A stretch of DNA of 64,000 nucleotides from Aureimonas sp. AU12 (GTDB lineage: Bacteria > Pseudomonadota > Alphaproteobacteria > Rhizobiales > Rhizobiaceae), in assembly GCF_001463705.1 (NCBI RefSeq), contig NZ_BBWH01000039.1, forward strand, positions 16,453 through 80,452, read 5' to 3'. The notes beneath the pieces are model-generated. The model made no database searches. It had not been told where the DNA came from and saw only the letters and a list, made by a program, of their open reading frames with translations. This document shows positions 7,513 to 16,237 of this stretch, in pieces. A program made the translations under genes and the position numbers. The number at the start of each line of letters is the position of its first letter. Position 1 is the first letter of the stretch.

Positions 7513-10012
7513 GGCGGTGTCGATCCGCCGGCGCATCCTCGTCGCCGCGACGGGGCTGCTCCTCCTCGCCGCGCTCGCGCTCGTCGCCTTCATCGGCGAC
7601 TATGCCGCCCGCGCCTCGGACCGCGCCTTCGACCGCCTGCTCGCGGCCTCCGCGCTCACCATCGCCGGCGCCGTGCAGCTTGAAGAGGGCACGGTGACGG
7701 TGGAGCTGCCGCTCGCGTCCTTCGCCATGTTCTCGGGGCAGGACCGGATCTTCTATTCGGTGAAGGCCCCCTCTGGCGCGGAGGTCACAGGCTACGGCGA
7801 CCTCGCGGGCGCCCTGCCGCCGGCCGCCGACGACGACGCCGTCTTCGCCGATCTCGCCTATCGCGGCGAGCCGGTGCGGGTCGCCAGCGTCGGGCGCCTC
7901 GTTTCCACCGCCGACGGCACGGGCTGGGTGACGATCCGCGTCGCCGAGACGCGCGGCGAGCGCGACGCCCTGGCGCGCGAGATCTTCGGCAACGCCATCG
8001 TGCCCGTCCTGGCGATGACGGCGCTGGCGCTGGGGCTGCTCTGGTTCGGCATCGGCCGCGTCTTCGCCCCGCTCCTGTCGCTGGAGCGGCATCTGCGCTC
8101 ACGCTCGCCAGACAATCTGGCGCCGGTCGACCTGCCGGCGCCGCTGGAGGTGGCCCAGCTCGTCGGCGCGCTCAACGGCTTCATGGCGCGCCTCGCGACG
8201 GCACGCGAGCGGCTGGAATCGCTCGTTGCCGAGGCGGCGCACGAGGTCCGCACCCCCCTCGCTTCGCTGCGGGCGCAGGCCGAGGTGGCGCGCGGCGAGC
8301 GCGACGTGGCGGCGCTCCGCCGACAGGTCGAGCGGATCCACGACGGCGCGGTGCAGGCGAGCCAGCTGGTGACGCAGCTCCTGATGGACGCGACGATCTC
8401 GCACCGGCTGGAGACGAGGGCGGCGAGCGCCCCGACCTCGCTCGCCGCCGCGCTGAGGGAGGTCGTTCAGCGCCTCGACCCCGATCTCGCCGACCGCGTG
8501 ACGCTGCAAGCCGACCCGGCGGCGGCGGACCTGCGGCTCGACGCCGACCGCGTGGTCCTTCGCGAGATGCTGCGCAATCTCGTCGACAATGCCCTGCGCT
8601 ACAGCGACGGCCCCGTCGATCTCGACGTGGCGACGACGCCGGGCGGCCTCGTCGAAATCCGCGTCGGCGACCGAGGCCCGGGCATCAGCGACGCCGAGAG
8701 GCCGCTCGTCTTCGAGCGCTTCCGGCGCGGCGCGGCGTCGGCCGGTATCGCCGGCTCCGGCCTCGGCCTGCCGATCGTGGCGCGCGTCGTGGCGGCGCAG
8801 GGCGGCACGATCGCGCTGGAAGACCGGCCGGGCGGCGGGCTGACGGTTCGCCTGCGCCTGCCCCTGTCGGCCGAGCCGGCGGAGCGGCGGGCGCGTCCGA
8901 TGGCGGCAGCGCTCGGGATCTTGGCCGTGGTGCTGGCAGGCGCCATTTCGCCGCCGACGCCCGCCCACGCGGCCGAAACCTTCTATCCCGCGCCGGACGG
9001 CACCCCCCGTGAGGTGCTGCACATCGCCGGCACCACCGACACGCCGCTCTTCGCCCCGCTCGCACAAGGCTTCCAGCGCACACGTCCGGACGTCGCGATC
9101 GCCTACGAGGAGGGCGACACGCTGCCGATCTTCGAGCGCTTCGTCGCCGGGGGATCGCCGGTTCCCGACATCCTGATGAGTTCGGCCGCCGACCTGCAGG
9201 TCAAGCTCGTCAACGACGGCCACGCGCGCCGCTACGCCTCGCCTGCCGTGGCGGCGATCCCGCCCTGGGCGACCTGGCGTTCCGAGGTTTTCGGCTTCTC
9301 CTTCGAGCCGGCCGTGATCGTCTACAACACGGCGAGCCTTGCCGAGAGCGAGGTGCCGCGCACTCACCTGGAACTCGCCGAACTGCTCGAGCGCGAGGCG
9401 TCGCGCTTTCGCGGCCGGGTCGCCACCTACGACGTCGCGCGCAGCGGCGTCGGCTATCTCCTGGCCGCGCAGGACCAGGCGATCTCGTCCTATTTCTGGC
9501 GTCTCGCCAGCGCCTTCGGGCGCACCGACGTGCGCCTCAGCGGATCGAGCCCGGCCATTCTCGACGGCCTCGCCACCGGCGAATTCGCCATCGGCTACAA
9601 CATCCTGGGATCCTACGCCTTCGCCCGCCAGCAGGCCGGCGCGCCGATCGGCATCGTGGTGCCCGACGACTACGTGCTCGTGCTCACCCGCTCCATGCTC
9701 ATTCCACAGGGCGCGCCGCGCCCGGATCTTGCCGAAGCGTTCCTCGACTTCACGCTCTCGCCGGCCGGACAGTCGATCCTCGCTGGCGCCGCCGCGCTCG
9801 GATCGGTGGTGCCGGGCTCGGCCGGTCGCTGGACGAGCGAGAGCATCGCGGCGCTCGGTCGCGGCGCGGTGCAGCCGATCGCGCTCAGCCCCTCGCTGCT
9901 CGTCGGCCTCGACCGGCAGCGCCGCGCCCGCTTCCTCGACACCTGGCACGAGATCGTCTCGCCCCGCGTGCCCGACCCGCCGGGAGCCGACGCACCGCCC
10001 GTTCGCCCGTGA
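7502..10012 (+). CDS. sensor histidine kinase fused to a C-terminal periplasmic binding protein
   Basis: An 836-residue protein in one uninterrupted frame. TM1 lies at about 10-31 and TM2 at about 164-186, enclosing a periplasmic sensor. A HAMP-like linker is followed by the H-box AHEVRTPL with phospho-acceptor H247, the N-box LRNLVDNALRYS and the ATP-lid boxes GDRGPGIS and GSGLGLPIV. The kinase ends near residue 455. A third hydrophobic segment starting at M467 (MAAALGILAVVLAGAI, then AHA|AE) leads into about 345 residues of a type-2 (ABC Fe3+-type) binding protein. The predicted topology puts the kinase inside and the binding domain outside. ATG 8900 has GGAG at 8881, so an internal start making a separate binding protein is possible. 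It overlaps the regulator gene by 11 nt. Confidence 0.9.
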   Translation: MPARAVSIRRRILVAATGLLLLAALALVAFIGDYAARASDRAFDRLLAASALTIAGAVQLEEGTVTVELPLASFAMFSGQDRIFYSVKAPSGAEVTGYGDLAGALPPAADDDAVFADLAYRGEPVRVASVGRLVSTADGTGWVTIRVAETRGERDALAREIFGNAIVPVLAMTALALGLLWFGIGRVFAPLLSLERHLRSRSPDNLAPVDLPAPLEVAQLVGALNGFMARLATARERLESLVAEAAHEVRTPLASLRAQAEVARGERDVAALRRQVERIHDGAVQASQLVTQLLMDATISHRLETRAASAPTSLAAALREVVQRLDPDLADRVTLQADPAAADLRLDADRVVLREMLRNLVDNALRYSDGPVDLDVATTPGGLVEIRVGDRGPGISDAERPLVFERFRRGAASAGIAGSGLGLPIVARVVAAQGGTIALEDRPGGGLTVRLRLPLSAEPAERRARPMAAALGILAVVLAGAISPPTPAHAAETFYPAPDGTPREVLHIAGTTDTPLFAPLAQGFQRTRPDVAIAYEEGDTLPIFERFVAGGSPVPDILMSSAADLQVKLVNDGHARRYASPAVAAIPPWATWRSEVFGFSFEPAVIVYNTASLAESEVPRTHLELAELLEREASRFRGRVATYDVARSGVGYLLAAQDQAISSYFWRLASAFGRTDVRLSGSSPAILDGLATGEFAIGYNILGSYAFARQQAGAPIGIVVPDDYVLVLTRSMLIPQGAPRPDLAEAFLDFTLSPAGQSILAGAAALGSVVPGSAGRWTSESIAALGRGAVQPIALSPSLLVGLDRQRRARFLDTWHEIVSPRVPDPPGADAPPVRP

Positions 10013-10028
10013 CAGGTTTTTGACAGGT
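10010..10028. promoter_or_regulatory. tandem TGACAGGT repeat, candidate OmpR/PhoB-family regulator site
   Basis: Two identical octamers, TGACAGGT at 10010-10017 and 10021-10028, are spaced exactly 11 bp apart, one DNA turn, the geometry used by OmpR/PhoB-family dimers. Read on the minus strand it is CTGTCAA-AAAC-CTGTCAC, close to the Pho-box pattern of CTGTCAT repeats with an 11-bp period. It overlaps the kinase stop codon and precedes tctC by about 220 nt. It could be a site for the local regulator or for PhoB; this is inferred from pattern only. Confidence 0.4.
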
Positions 10029-10249
10029 CCGCCGCGCTAGGGTCGCGCCCGACGGCCGGGAGGCTTGGCGAGCAGTCATGGAACGAGGGCAATGCGGCTT
10101 TCACCCGAAGGGGTTGGGGCCGCTCCGGTGCGGAAAGGTCTGGAGGGATCGTCCGCAGCGGTTTACCCGATCATTCGTTCGTGGTCTCTTCACGCGATGA
10201 CTCCGCCGTTCAACGAATATCGGCGTAGCCATTCCTCGGGAGGACCACC

Positions 10250-11206
10250 ATGAAGACCCTATTGCTCGGCGCCATCTTCGCCGCCGGCCTCGTTTCCACG
10301 AGCGCTTTCGCCCAGACCGCCAGCTATGAAATCATGGCGCCGGCCTCGCCGGGCGGCGGCTGGGACCAGACGGCCCGCGCCATGCAGAACGTCATGCAGG
10401 AAGCCAAGATCGCCGGCGACGTGCAGGTGGTCAACGTTCCCGGCGCCGGCGGCACGATCGGCCTCGCCCAGTTCGTCTCCGCCAAGTCCGGCAATCCGGA
10501 AGCCCTGCTCGTCGGCGGCTACGTGATGGTCGGCGCGATCCTCACGAACAACTCCCCCGTCAGCCTCGACGACGTGACGCCGATCGCGCGCCTCACCGGC
10601 GAAACCGAGGCCGTCGTGGTGCCGGCCGCATCGCCGTTCCAGACGATCGGCGACCTCGTCACCGCGATGAAGGCCGATCCCGGCGCGGTGGCGATCGCCG
10701 GCGGCTCGGCCGGCGGCACCGACCACATCGCGGCCGGCCTCATCGCGCAGGCCGCCGGCGTCGATCCCAAGCTGATCAACTACATCGCCTTCTCGGGCGG
10801 CGGCGAAGCGCTCGCCGCGATCCTCGGCCAGCAGGTCGCGGCCGGCATTTCCGGTTACGGCGAGTTCGAGTCGCAGATCAAGGCCGGCACGCTGCGCCTC
10901 CTCGCCACCACGGGCGACGAGAAGGTGCCAGGCACCGAAGCCCCGACGCTGAAGGAAGCCGGGCTCGACGTCTCGCTGCAGAATTGGCGCATGGTCGCCG
11001 CCGCGCCCGGCATCTCGGCCGAGCAGCAGGCCGCCATTACGGCCGACATGGAGAAGCTCTCGAAGTCGCCGGAGTGGCAGGCCGTGCTCGAGCGCAACAA
11101 CTGGCAGGACACGTTCCTCGCTGGCGACGCGTTCAAGACCGAGTTGGCCAAGAACGTCACCGACACGAAGGCGGTCCTCACCGCGATCGGCCTCGTTCAG
11201 CAATGA
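10250..11206 (+). CDS. tctC: tripartite tricarboxylate transporter substrate-binding protein TctC
   Basis: A 318-residue periplasmic binding protein of the Bug/TctC family. A clear signal peptide ([22 protein letters not shown], cleavage after AFA) precedes the mature start [21 protein letters not shown], which carries the PGGGWD ligand-loop typical of the family. The second conserved loop, [20 protein letters not shown], is also present. It captures a carboxylate outside the inner membrane and passes it to TctAB. The start has GGAGG at 10242. The stop overlaps the tctB start (ATGA at 11203-11206). Ligand identity cannot be read from sequence; citrate or another tricarboxylate is the family expectation. 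Confidence 0.95.
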   Translation: MKTLLLGAIFAAGLVSTSAFAQTASYEIMAPASPGGGWDQTARAMQNVMQEAKIAGDVQVVNVPGAGGTIGLAQFVSAKSGNPEALLVGGYVMVGAILTNNSPVSLDDVTPIARLTGETEAVVVPAASPFQTIGDLVTAMKADPGAVAIAGGSAGGTDHIAAGLIAQAAGVDPKLINYIAFSGGGEALAAILGQQVAAGISGYGEFESQIKAGTLRLLATTGDEKVPGTEAPTLKEAGLDVSLQNWRMVAAAPGISAEQQAAITADMEKLSKSPEWQAVLERNNWQDTFLAGDAFKTELAKNVTDTKAVLTAIGLVQQ

Positions 11207-11703
11207 GCGAGCGGCTCGACCAGGAGATCCAGCATCGCCGCCCCGATCGGGCGGCGATGGCCATCGGCGTGGCGCTCGGCGTTCTCGGGCTGCTCGTCGG
11301 CTGGGACGCGAGCCATGTCGGCGGCGGCGCCTATGCCCGCGTCGGCCCGGCGACCTTTCCCTATGTGATCGCCCTCGCCCTCGTCGGCCTCTCGGTCTGG
11401 ACCGTGATCGAAGCCTGGCGCGGCAAGTTTCCCGAGCGCGACCACGACGAGATCGGCCCGATCATCTGGATCGTCGGCGGCCTCTCGGCACAGCTGATCC
11501 TCCTCAACACCGCCGGCTTCGCGATCGCCACCGGGCTTCTCTTCGCCGCGACGGCGCGGGCCTTCGGCAAGCGCGAACTCTGGATGACGATCCCGATCGG
11601 CATCCTTCTCAGCCTCGGCATCTGGCTGGTCTTCACGCAGGTCCTGCGGCTCGCCCTGCCCCGTGGTCCGCTGGAAAACCTCGTCCTCGGCCTGTTCACC
11701 TGA
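11203..11703 (+). CDS. tctB: tripartite tricarboxylate transporter small membrane subunit TctB
   Basis: A 166-residue hydrophobic protein with about four membrane helices (MAIGVALGVLGLLVGW; FPYVIALALVGLSVWTVI; IIWIVGGLSAQLILL; IPIGILLSLGIWLVFTQVL) and a poorly conserved sequence, as usual for TctB. The ATG at 11203 overlaps the tctC stop by four nucleotides; further in-frame sequence upstream lies inside tctC and is not used. It ends about 100 nt before tctA. The C-terminal RLALPRGPLENLVLG motif is common in the family. Confidence 0.92.
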   Translation: MSERLDQEIQHRRPDRAAMAIGVALGVLGLLVGWDASHVGGGAYARVGPATFPYVIALALVGLSVWTVIEAWRGKFPERDHDEIGPIIWIVGGLSAQLILLNTAGFAIATGLLFAATARAFGKRELWMTIPIGILLSLGIWLVFTQVLRLALPRGPLENLVLGLFT

Positions 11704-11801
11704 GACTGCCGGCGCCCCGGCCCGTCCGGAGCCCCGCCTGCCTTCCCGTTCCGTCCGGTGCGCGCGCCGGTCGCGTTCCCTCCTGACGACGGGTCCAGCC
11801 C

Positions 11802-13412
11802 ATGGATACATTCGCACTGCTCGGGCAAGGCCTCCTGACGGCCGCCCAGCCGATGAACCTTCTCTACGCGCTGATCGGCGTGACGCTCGGCACCGCCGTC
11901 GGCGTGCTGCCCGGCATCGGCCCGGCGCTGACGGTGGCGCTGCTGCTGCCCGTCACCTACCAGCTCGACGCGGCCGGCTCGCTCATCATGTTCGCCGGCA
12001 TCTACTACGGCGGCATGTACGGCGGTTCGACGACCTCGATCCTCCTCAACACGCCCGGTGAGAGCGCCTCGATCATCACCGCGCTCGAGGGCAACAAGAT
12101 GGCCCGCGCGGGCCGAGGCGGCCCCGCGCTCGCCACCGCCGCCATCGGCTCCTTCGTCGCCGGCTTGATTGCGACGCTGGGTCTGGCCTTCCTCGCGCCC
12201 GTCATCGTCTCCTTCGCGCTCTCCTTCGGCCCGGCCGAGTATTTCGCGCTGATGATCCTCGCCTTCGTCACCGTCTCGGCCGCCTTCGGCGACTCGGCGC
12301 TGCGGGGCCTGACCTCGCTGGCGCTCGGCCTGACGCTCGGCCTCGTCGGCATCGACCTGCAGACGGGACAAGCCCGCCTCACCCTGACGGCGGCCGCCAA
12401 GACCTTCCGCACGCTGGCCGCCGATCCCACCGCGGCGCTGGCGCCGGTCTACGGCGCGTTCGCCTCCTTCTTCGGCGGCATCTCGGCCAATCTCCTCGAC
12501 GGCATCGAAGTGACGACGCTGGCCGTGGCGCTCTTCGCCATCGGCGAGGCGCTCGTCGTGGCAGCGGCCGGCGCGCGCATGCCCGACAAGATCGAGGCGG
12601 TGAAGGGTTCGCTCTGGATGACGAAGGAGGACTGGAAGCGGTCCTGGAAGCCCTGGCTGCGCGGCACGGCGGTCGGTTTTCCGATCGGCGCGATGCCGGC
12701 CGGCGGCGCCGAGATCGGCACCTTCCTCTCCTATTCGATGGAAAAGAGCCTGTCGAAACACCCGGAAGAGTTTGGCCACGGTGCCATCGAGGGCGTCGCG
12801 GGACCGGAGGCCGCCAACAACGCCTCGGCCGCCGGCACGCTCGTGCCGCTGCTGACGCTGGGCCTGCCGACCTCGGCGACCGCCGCGATCATGCTCGCCG
12901 CGTTCCAGCAGTTCGGACTGCAGCCCGGTCCGCTCCTCTTCATCACATCGCCGCAGATCGTCTGGGGCCTCGTCGCCAGCCTTCTCATCGCCAACCTGAT
13001 GCTGGTGGTGCTCAACCTGCCGTTGATCGGTCTGTGGGTGCGCTTGCTGACGATCCCGCGCCCCTGGCTCTATGCGGGCATCCTCGTCTTCGCGACGCTG
13101 GGCTGCATCGGCGCCAACCCGTCCTCGGTCGAACTCGGCATGCTGCTCGCCTTCGGTCTGCTCGGCTACATGCTCCGTCGCTTCGGCTATCCGATCGCGC
13201 CGGTGGTGGTCGGCCTGATCCTCGGGCCGATGGCCGAGCAGCAGCTGCGCCGGGCCCTGGCGATCAGCCAGGGCGATCCGAGCGTGCTGGTGCATTCCTG
13301 GCTGGCCATCGCGCTGCTGACGCTCGCCGCGCTGGCGCTGTTCGTGCCGATGATCCTGCGGGCCCGCGGACGCGGCAAGCTTCTCGCCGCCATGGCGTCC
13401 GACGAGGACTGA
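11802..13412 (+). CDS. tctA: tripartite tricarboxylate transporter large permease TctA
   Basis: A 536-residue inner-membrane permease with about 11-12 predicted helices. The two inverted halves carry the hallmark loops [17 protein letters not shown] near residue 33 and [17 protein letters not shown] near residue 290, followed by the [16 protein letters not shown] segment. It imports the carboxylate delivered by TctC, driven by the ion gradient. It is the last gene of the tctCBA operon; a strong hairpin with flanking A and T runs follows 43 nt after the stop. Confidence 0.95.
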   Translation: MDTFALLGQGLLTAAQPMNLLYALIGVTLGTAVGVLPGIGPALTVALLLPVTYQLDAAGSLIMFAGIYYGGMYGGSTTSILLNTPGESASIITALEGNKMARAGRGGPALATAAIGSFVAGLIATLGLAFLAPVIVSFALSFGPAEYFALMILAFVTVSAAFGDSALRGLTSLALGLTLGLVGIDLQTGQARLTLTAAAKTFRTLAADPTAALAPVYGAFASFFGGISANLLDGIEVTTLAVALFAIGEALVVAAAGARMPDKIEAVKGSLWMTKEDWKRSWKPWLRGTAVGFPIGAMPAGGAEIGTFLSYSMEKSLSKHPEEFGHGAIEGVAGPEAANNASAAGTLVPLLTLGLPTSATAAIMLAAFQQFGLQPGPLLFITSPQIVWGLVASLLIANLMLVVLNLPLIGLWVRLLTIPRPWLYAGILVFATLGCIGANPSSVELGMLLAFGLLGYMLRRFGYPIAPVVVGLILGPMAEQQLRRALAISQGDPSVLVHSWLAIALLTLAALALFVPMILRARGRGKLLAAMASDED

Positions 13413-13454
13413 CCGCAGGCGACGAAGTCGGCTATCGACCGGCTATCGAAACGC

Positions 13455-13490
13455 AAAAAGGGACGGTCGCCGAGCGACCGTCCCTTTTTT
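13455..13490. terminator. bidirectional intrinsic terminator after tctA
   Basis: A perfect 15-bp stem (AAAAAGGGACGGTCG paired with CGACCGTCCCTTTTT) encloses the loop CCGAG and is flanked by an A-run on the left and T-run on the right, so it can terminate both tctA and the converging small gene. Confidence 0.9.
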
Positions 13491-13523
13491 ATTTACGACT
13501 CCTAACGCGGAGCCCCCGATCCT

Positions 13524-13703
13524 TCAGCCCTGGCTGATGCCATAGAAGGCGTCCGCGTCGATGCCGGCGGCCTTCAGGGCCGAGCGGGACGGACGCTTGC
13601 CGGCCTCGGCGGCCGCGGCGCAGGATGCAACGCCGCCAAACGTGTCGGTGAAGGAGCGGATCTGGCGGCCGAACTGGCGAAAGCGGCTGGGCTGGGTGGT
13701 CAT
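13524..13703 (-). CDS. 59-residue conserved-looking small protein
   Basis: A short frame reading MTTQPSRFRQFGRQIRSF, then TDTFGGVASCAAAAEAGKR, then PSRSALKAAGIDADAFYGI and ending SQG. A well-placed AAGGA lies about 8 nt before the ATG, and the gene ends just before a bidirectional terminator, which argues for real expression. The layout (basic amphipathic N-terminus, Ala-rich middle, then a 'R.AL.AAGID...F..I' tail) resembles small rhizobial hypothetical proteins I have seen with a C-terminal 'LGID..F' motif, and faintly the DUF1127 tail, but I cannot name a family. Function unknown. Confidence 0.65.
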   Translation of the reverse strand: MTTQPSRFRQFGRQIRSFTDTFGGVASCAAAAEAGKRPSRSALKAAGIDADAFYGISQG

Positions 13704-13985
13704 CGGGTGAATCCTTTGGGTCGCTGGTCTTCGTTGACCTCAAGATGGTCGCTTGCTCCTCAGATCGGAAGTCGGGAAACTGCCGGCCCTGCCATGCACC
13801 TTGCGCATGTCTCATCGGTTTCGTTGGTAAAGGACGGGTTGCCGTCGCAGCTCATACAATGGGCACAGCGGCCACTCCGTCGCCTTCCGGCGAATTTGAT
13901 GACATCGGTTGGAACCTTGGGGGAGGACGCGCGCTTACGAGCGGGGATGTGCAGCCTGAGGCTGCGAAGGTGCTGGAGTCGGGTC

Positions 13986-15971
13986 TTGGATATCGTCACC
14001 TCGCAGATGCTGCGCCGCGCGCTGCCGCTGTTCACGGCGCTTGCCGTCAGCGTCCTCATCCTCACCGTCTCTTCGATCCTCTATCTCGGCCGCGAGATCT
14101 TCGTTCCCTTCGCGCTGGGGATTCTTCTCTCGTTCATTCTGGCGCCGATCGTCATCGGGTTGCAGCGGATGCGGGTGCCGCGCATCCTTGCGATTTCCGG
14201 CGCGATCACCTTCGCCTCCGTGGTGATCCTGGCGCTGGGCTTCGTCATCGCCATGCAGGTCACCTCGCTCGTCGGCGAGATCCCGTCCTACCGCATCACG
14301 GTGCAGCAGAAGCTCGAGAACCTGTCGCAATCGGCGCAGGCACAGGGCGACGGTCCCTTCGCGCGCGCCGCGCGCGCCCTCGAAGACATGGCTGCCGACA
14401 TCCAGCAGCTCGGCGCACCTGCGCCCGCCGAGACCACGGGCGCCGCTGCGCCGCGCGAGCCCATCCCCGTCGTCGTCCAGAGCGAGCAATCGATCATCGA
14501 CACGGTGACCACCGTCGTCACGCCGCTGCTTCACCCCGCGGCGACGCTCGGCGTCGTCATTATCTTCGCGATCTTCATTCTCCTGCAGCGCGAGGACCTT
14601 CGAAACCGCTTCATCCGCCTCGCCGGCACCGACGATCTCCAGCAGACCACCGCGGCGATCGACGATGCCGCCAAGCGCCTGTCGAAGCTTCTCCTGTTTC
14701 AGCTCGGCGTGAACACGGCCTTCGGCATCATCACCGGCTGCGGTCTCTGGTTGCTCGGTGTCCCCTCGCCGTTTCTCTGGGGCATTCTCGGCGGTATCTT
14801 GCGCTTCATCCCCTATGTCGGCGGCATCGTCGGCGCCGGCCTGCCGATGCTGCTAGCCTTCGCGGTGGATCCCGGCTGGAGCATGGTGATCTGGACCGCC
14901 GTCCTCTTCCTCGGCGCCGAGGCCGTCCTCTCGAACGTCGTCGAGCCCGTGCTCTACGGTCACTCCACAGGCCTGTCGCCGGTGGCGATCCTCTTGGCCG
15001 CCACCGTCTGGGCGCTGCTTTGGGGTGCGGTCGGCCTCATTCTCGCGACACCGCTGACGATCTGCCTCGTGGTGATGGGCCGCCACGTGCCGCGCCTCGC
15101 CTTCATCGACGTGATGTTCGGCGATCGACCCGCTCTCTCGCCGGCGCAGATTTTCTACCAGCGAATGCTGGCCGGAGCACCGCAGGAAGCGGCTGATCAG
15201 GCGCGCGAGTTCCTGCGCGAACGCGAGCTCGCGACCTATTACGACGAGGTGGCGCTCGAAGGATTACGCATCGCCCACGAGGATGTCGCACGCTTCGCCG
15301 TCAAGGACGATCGGCTCGATACGCTGAGAGCCTCGACCCTGGAGCTGGTGGACGATCTCGCCAACGTGCGCACGTCCGCCACCAAGCGCGGCTCCAAGCA
15401 CCTGACGGCGGAAGCCGCCGCCGCCGTCGATGCGGCCGGCCCCGACCAGCAGATCACGCGCGTCGTGCAGCGCGCCGAGGATCTGAGGCCCGAATGGCGC
15501 GGCAAGACGCCGGTCATCTGCATCTCCGGCTTCAACGCACTCGATCAGGCGGTGACGGCGATGCTCTCGCAGGTGCTCGATCGGCATGGGCTGGGTTCGC
15601 GCCACGTCACGCTGCGGGAGTTGCAGGAAACGCCGCCGACGGCCGAGGATGCACGCGAGGTCGCACTCGTCTGCCTGTCCTTCATCGAGCCGCTGTCGAC
15701 CGTGCATTTGCGACAGGCGGTGCGTCGGGTTCACCGCGTGGCACCAAAGGCGCGCATCCTCGTCGGCATCTGGCGCCAGCGCGACCCCGCCATGCTGCGG
15801 GAGCTGAAACGCCGCGTTCATGCCGACGCACTCGTCACCACGCTGAACTCGGCCCTGGCCGCGGCGCTCGAGATGTCGGGCCAGCGGATGGTTCCTGCTC
15901 CCAGCGCCGAGCCGAAGAAGCCGGACCCGGCCGATGCGACACGCGTCGAATCGGCGGCGGTGCCCGCCTGA
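13986..15971 (+). CDS. AI-2E-family (PerM/YdiK-type) permease with C-terminal soluble extension
   Basis: The membrane part (residues about 12-365) matches the AI-2E transporter family: paired N-terminal helices (LFTALAVSVLILTVSSILYLG), a central soluble insert, and the conserved helices GVPSPFLWGILGGILRFIPYVG and AILLAATVWALLWGAVGLILA. About 295 further residues form a cytoplasmic-looking tail whose last third (VCLSFIEPLSTVHLRQAVRR, ARILVGIWRQRD) resembles a cobalamin-binding-type Rossmann domain. I choose the TTG at 13986 because GGAG lies 7 nt upstream; ATG 14007 and ATG 13947 are alternatives. Family members may export AI-2, act as Na+/H+ antiporters or do something else. Confidence 0.82.
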   Translation: MDIVTSQMLRRALPLFTALAVSVLILTVSSILYLGREIFVPFALGILLSFILAPIVIGLQRMRVPRILAISGAITFASVVILALGFVIAMQVTSLVGEIPSYRITVQQKLENLSQSAQAQGDGPFARAARALEDMAADIQQLGAPAPAETTGAAAPREPIPVVVQSEQSIIDTVTTVVTPLLHPAATLGVVIIFAIFILLQREDLRNRFIRLAGTDDLQQTTAAIDDAAKRLSKLLLFQLGVNTAFGIITGCGLWLLGVPSPFLWGILGGILRFIPYVGGIVGAGLPMLLAFAVDPGWSMVIWTAVLFLGAEAVLSNVVEPVLYGHSTGLSPVAILLAATVWALLWGAVGLILATPLTICLVVMGRHVPRLAFIDVMFGDRPALSPAQIFYQRMLAGAPQEAADQAREFLRERELATYYDEVALEGLRIAHEDVARFAVKDDRLDTLRASTLELVDDLANVRTSATKRGSKHLTAEAAAAVDAAGPDQQITRVVQRAEDLRPEWRGKTPVICISGFNALDQAVTAMLSQVLDRHGLGSRHVTLRELQETPPTAEDAREVALVCLSFIEPLSTVHLRQAVRRVHRVAPKARILVGIWRQRDPAMLRELKRRVHADALVTTLNSALAAALEMSGQRMVPAPSAEPKKPDPADATRVESAAVPA

Positions 15972-16237
15972 TCTGCCGCCTGACGGCGAGCGGCAATCGG
16001 TTGCCAGCTGTATCGTGGGGTCGGGCCGATCGCTCATACCGTCGCCACGGATGCCGGATGGATCCATAGCGGCGACCCGGACCCTAATTCGGTCCCTTTC
16101 ACCCCGCATGGGCAGGGCGGGACAGCGACGGGTGCGAATTCCAAATCTCTGTTGCGCACCAACCCTTTCGCATCGGGCCTGAGTGCGGGTAGATCGAGCG
16201 TTCCGTCGACGCGGCGCGTTCAGGGGAAGAATCGGGC

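Noticed and set aside
13911..13936. GGAAC followed by GCTT as an EcfG-type promoter of the AI-2E permease
   Set aside because: The -10 part does not match CGTT or TGTT at either allowed spacing, so I do not count it with the other three.
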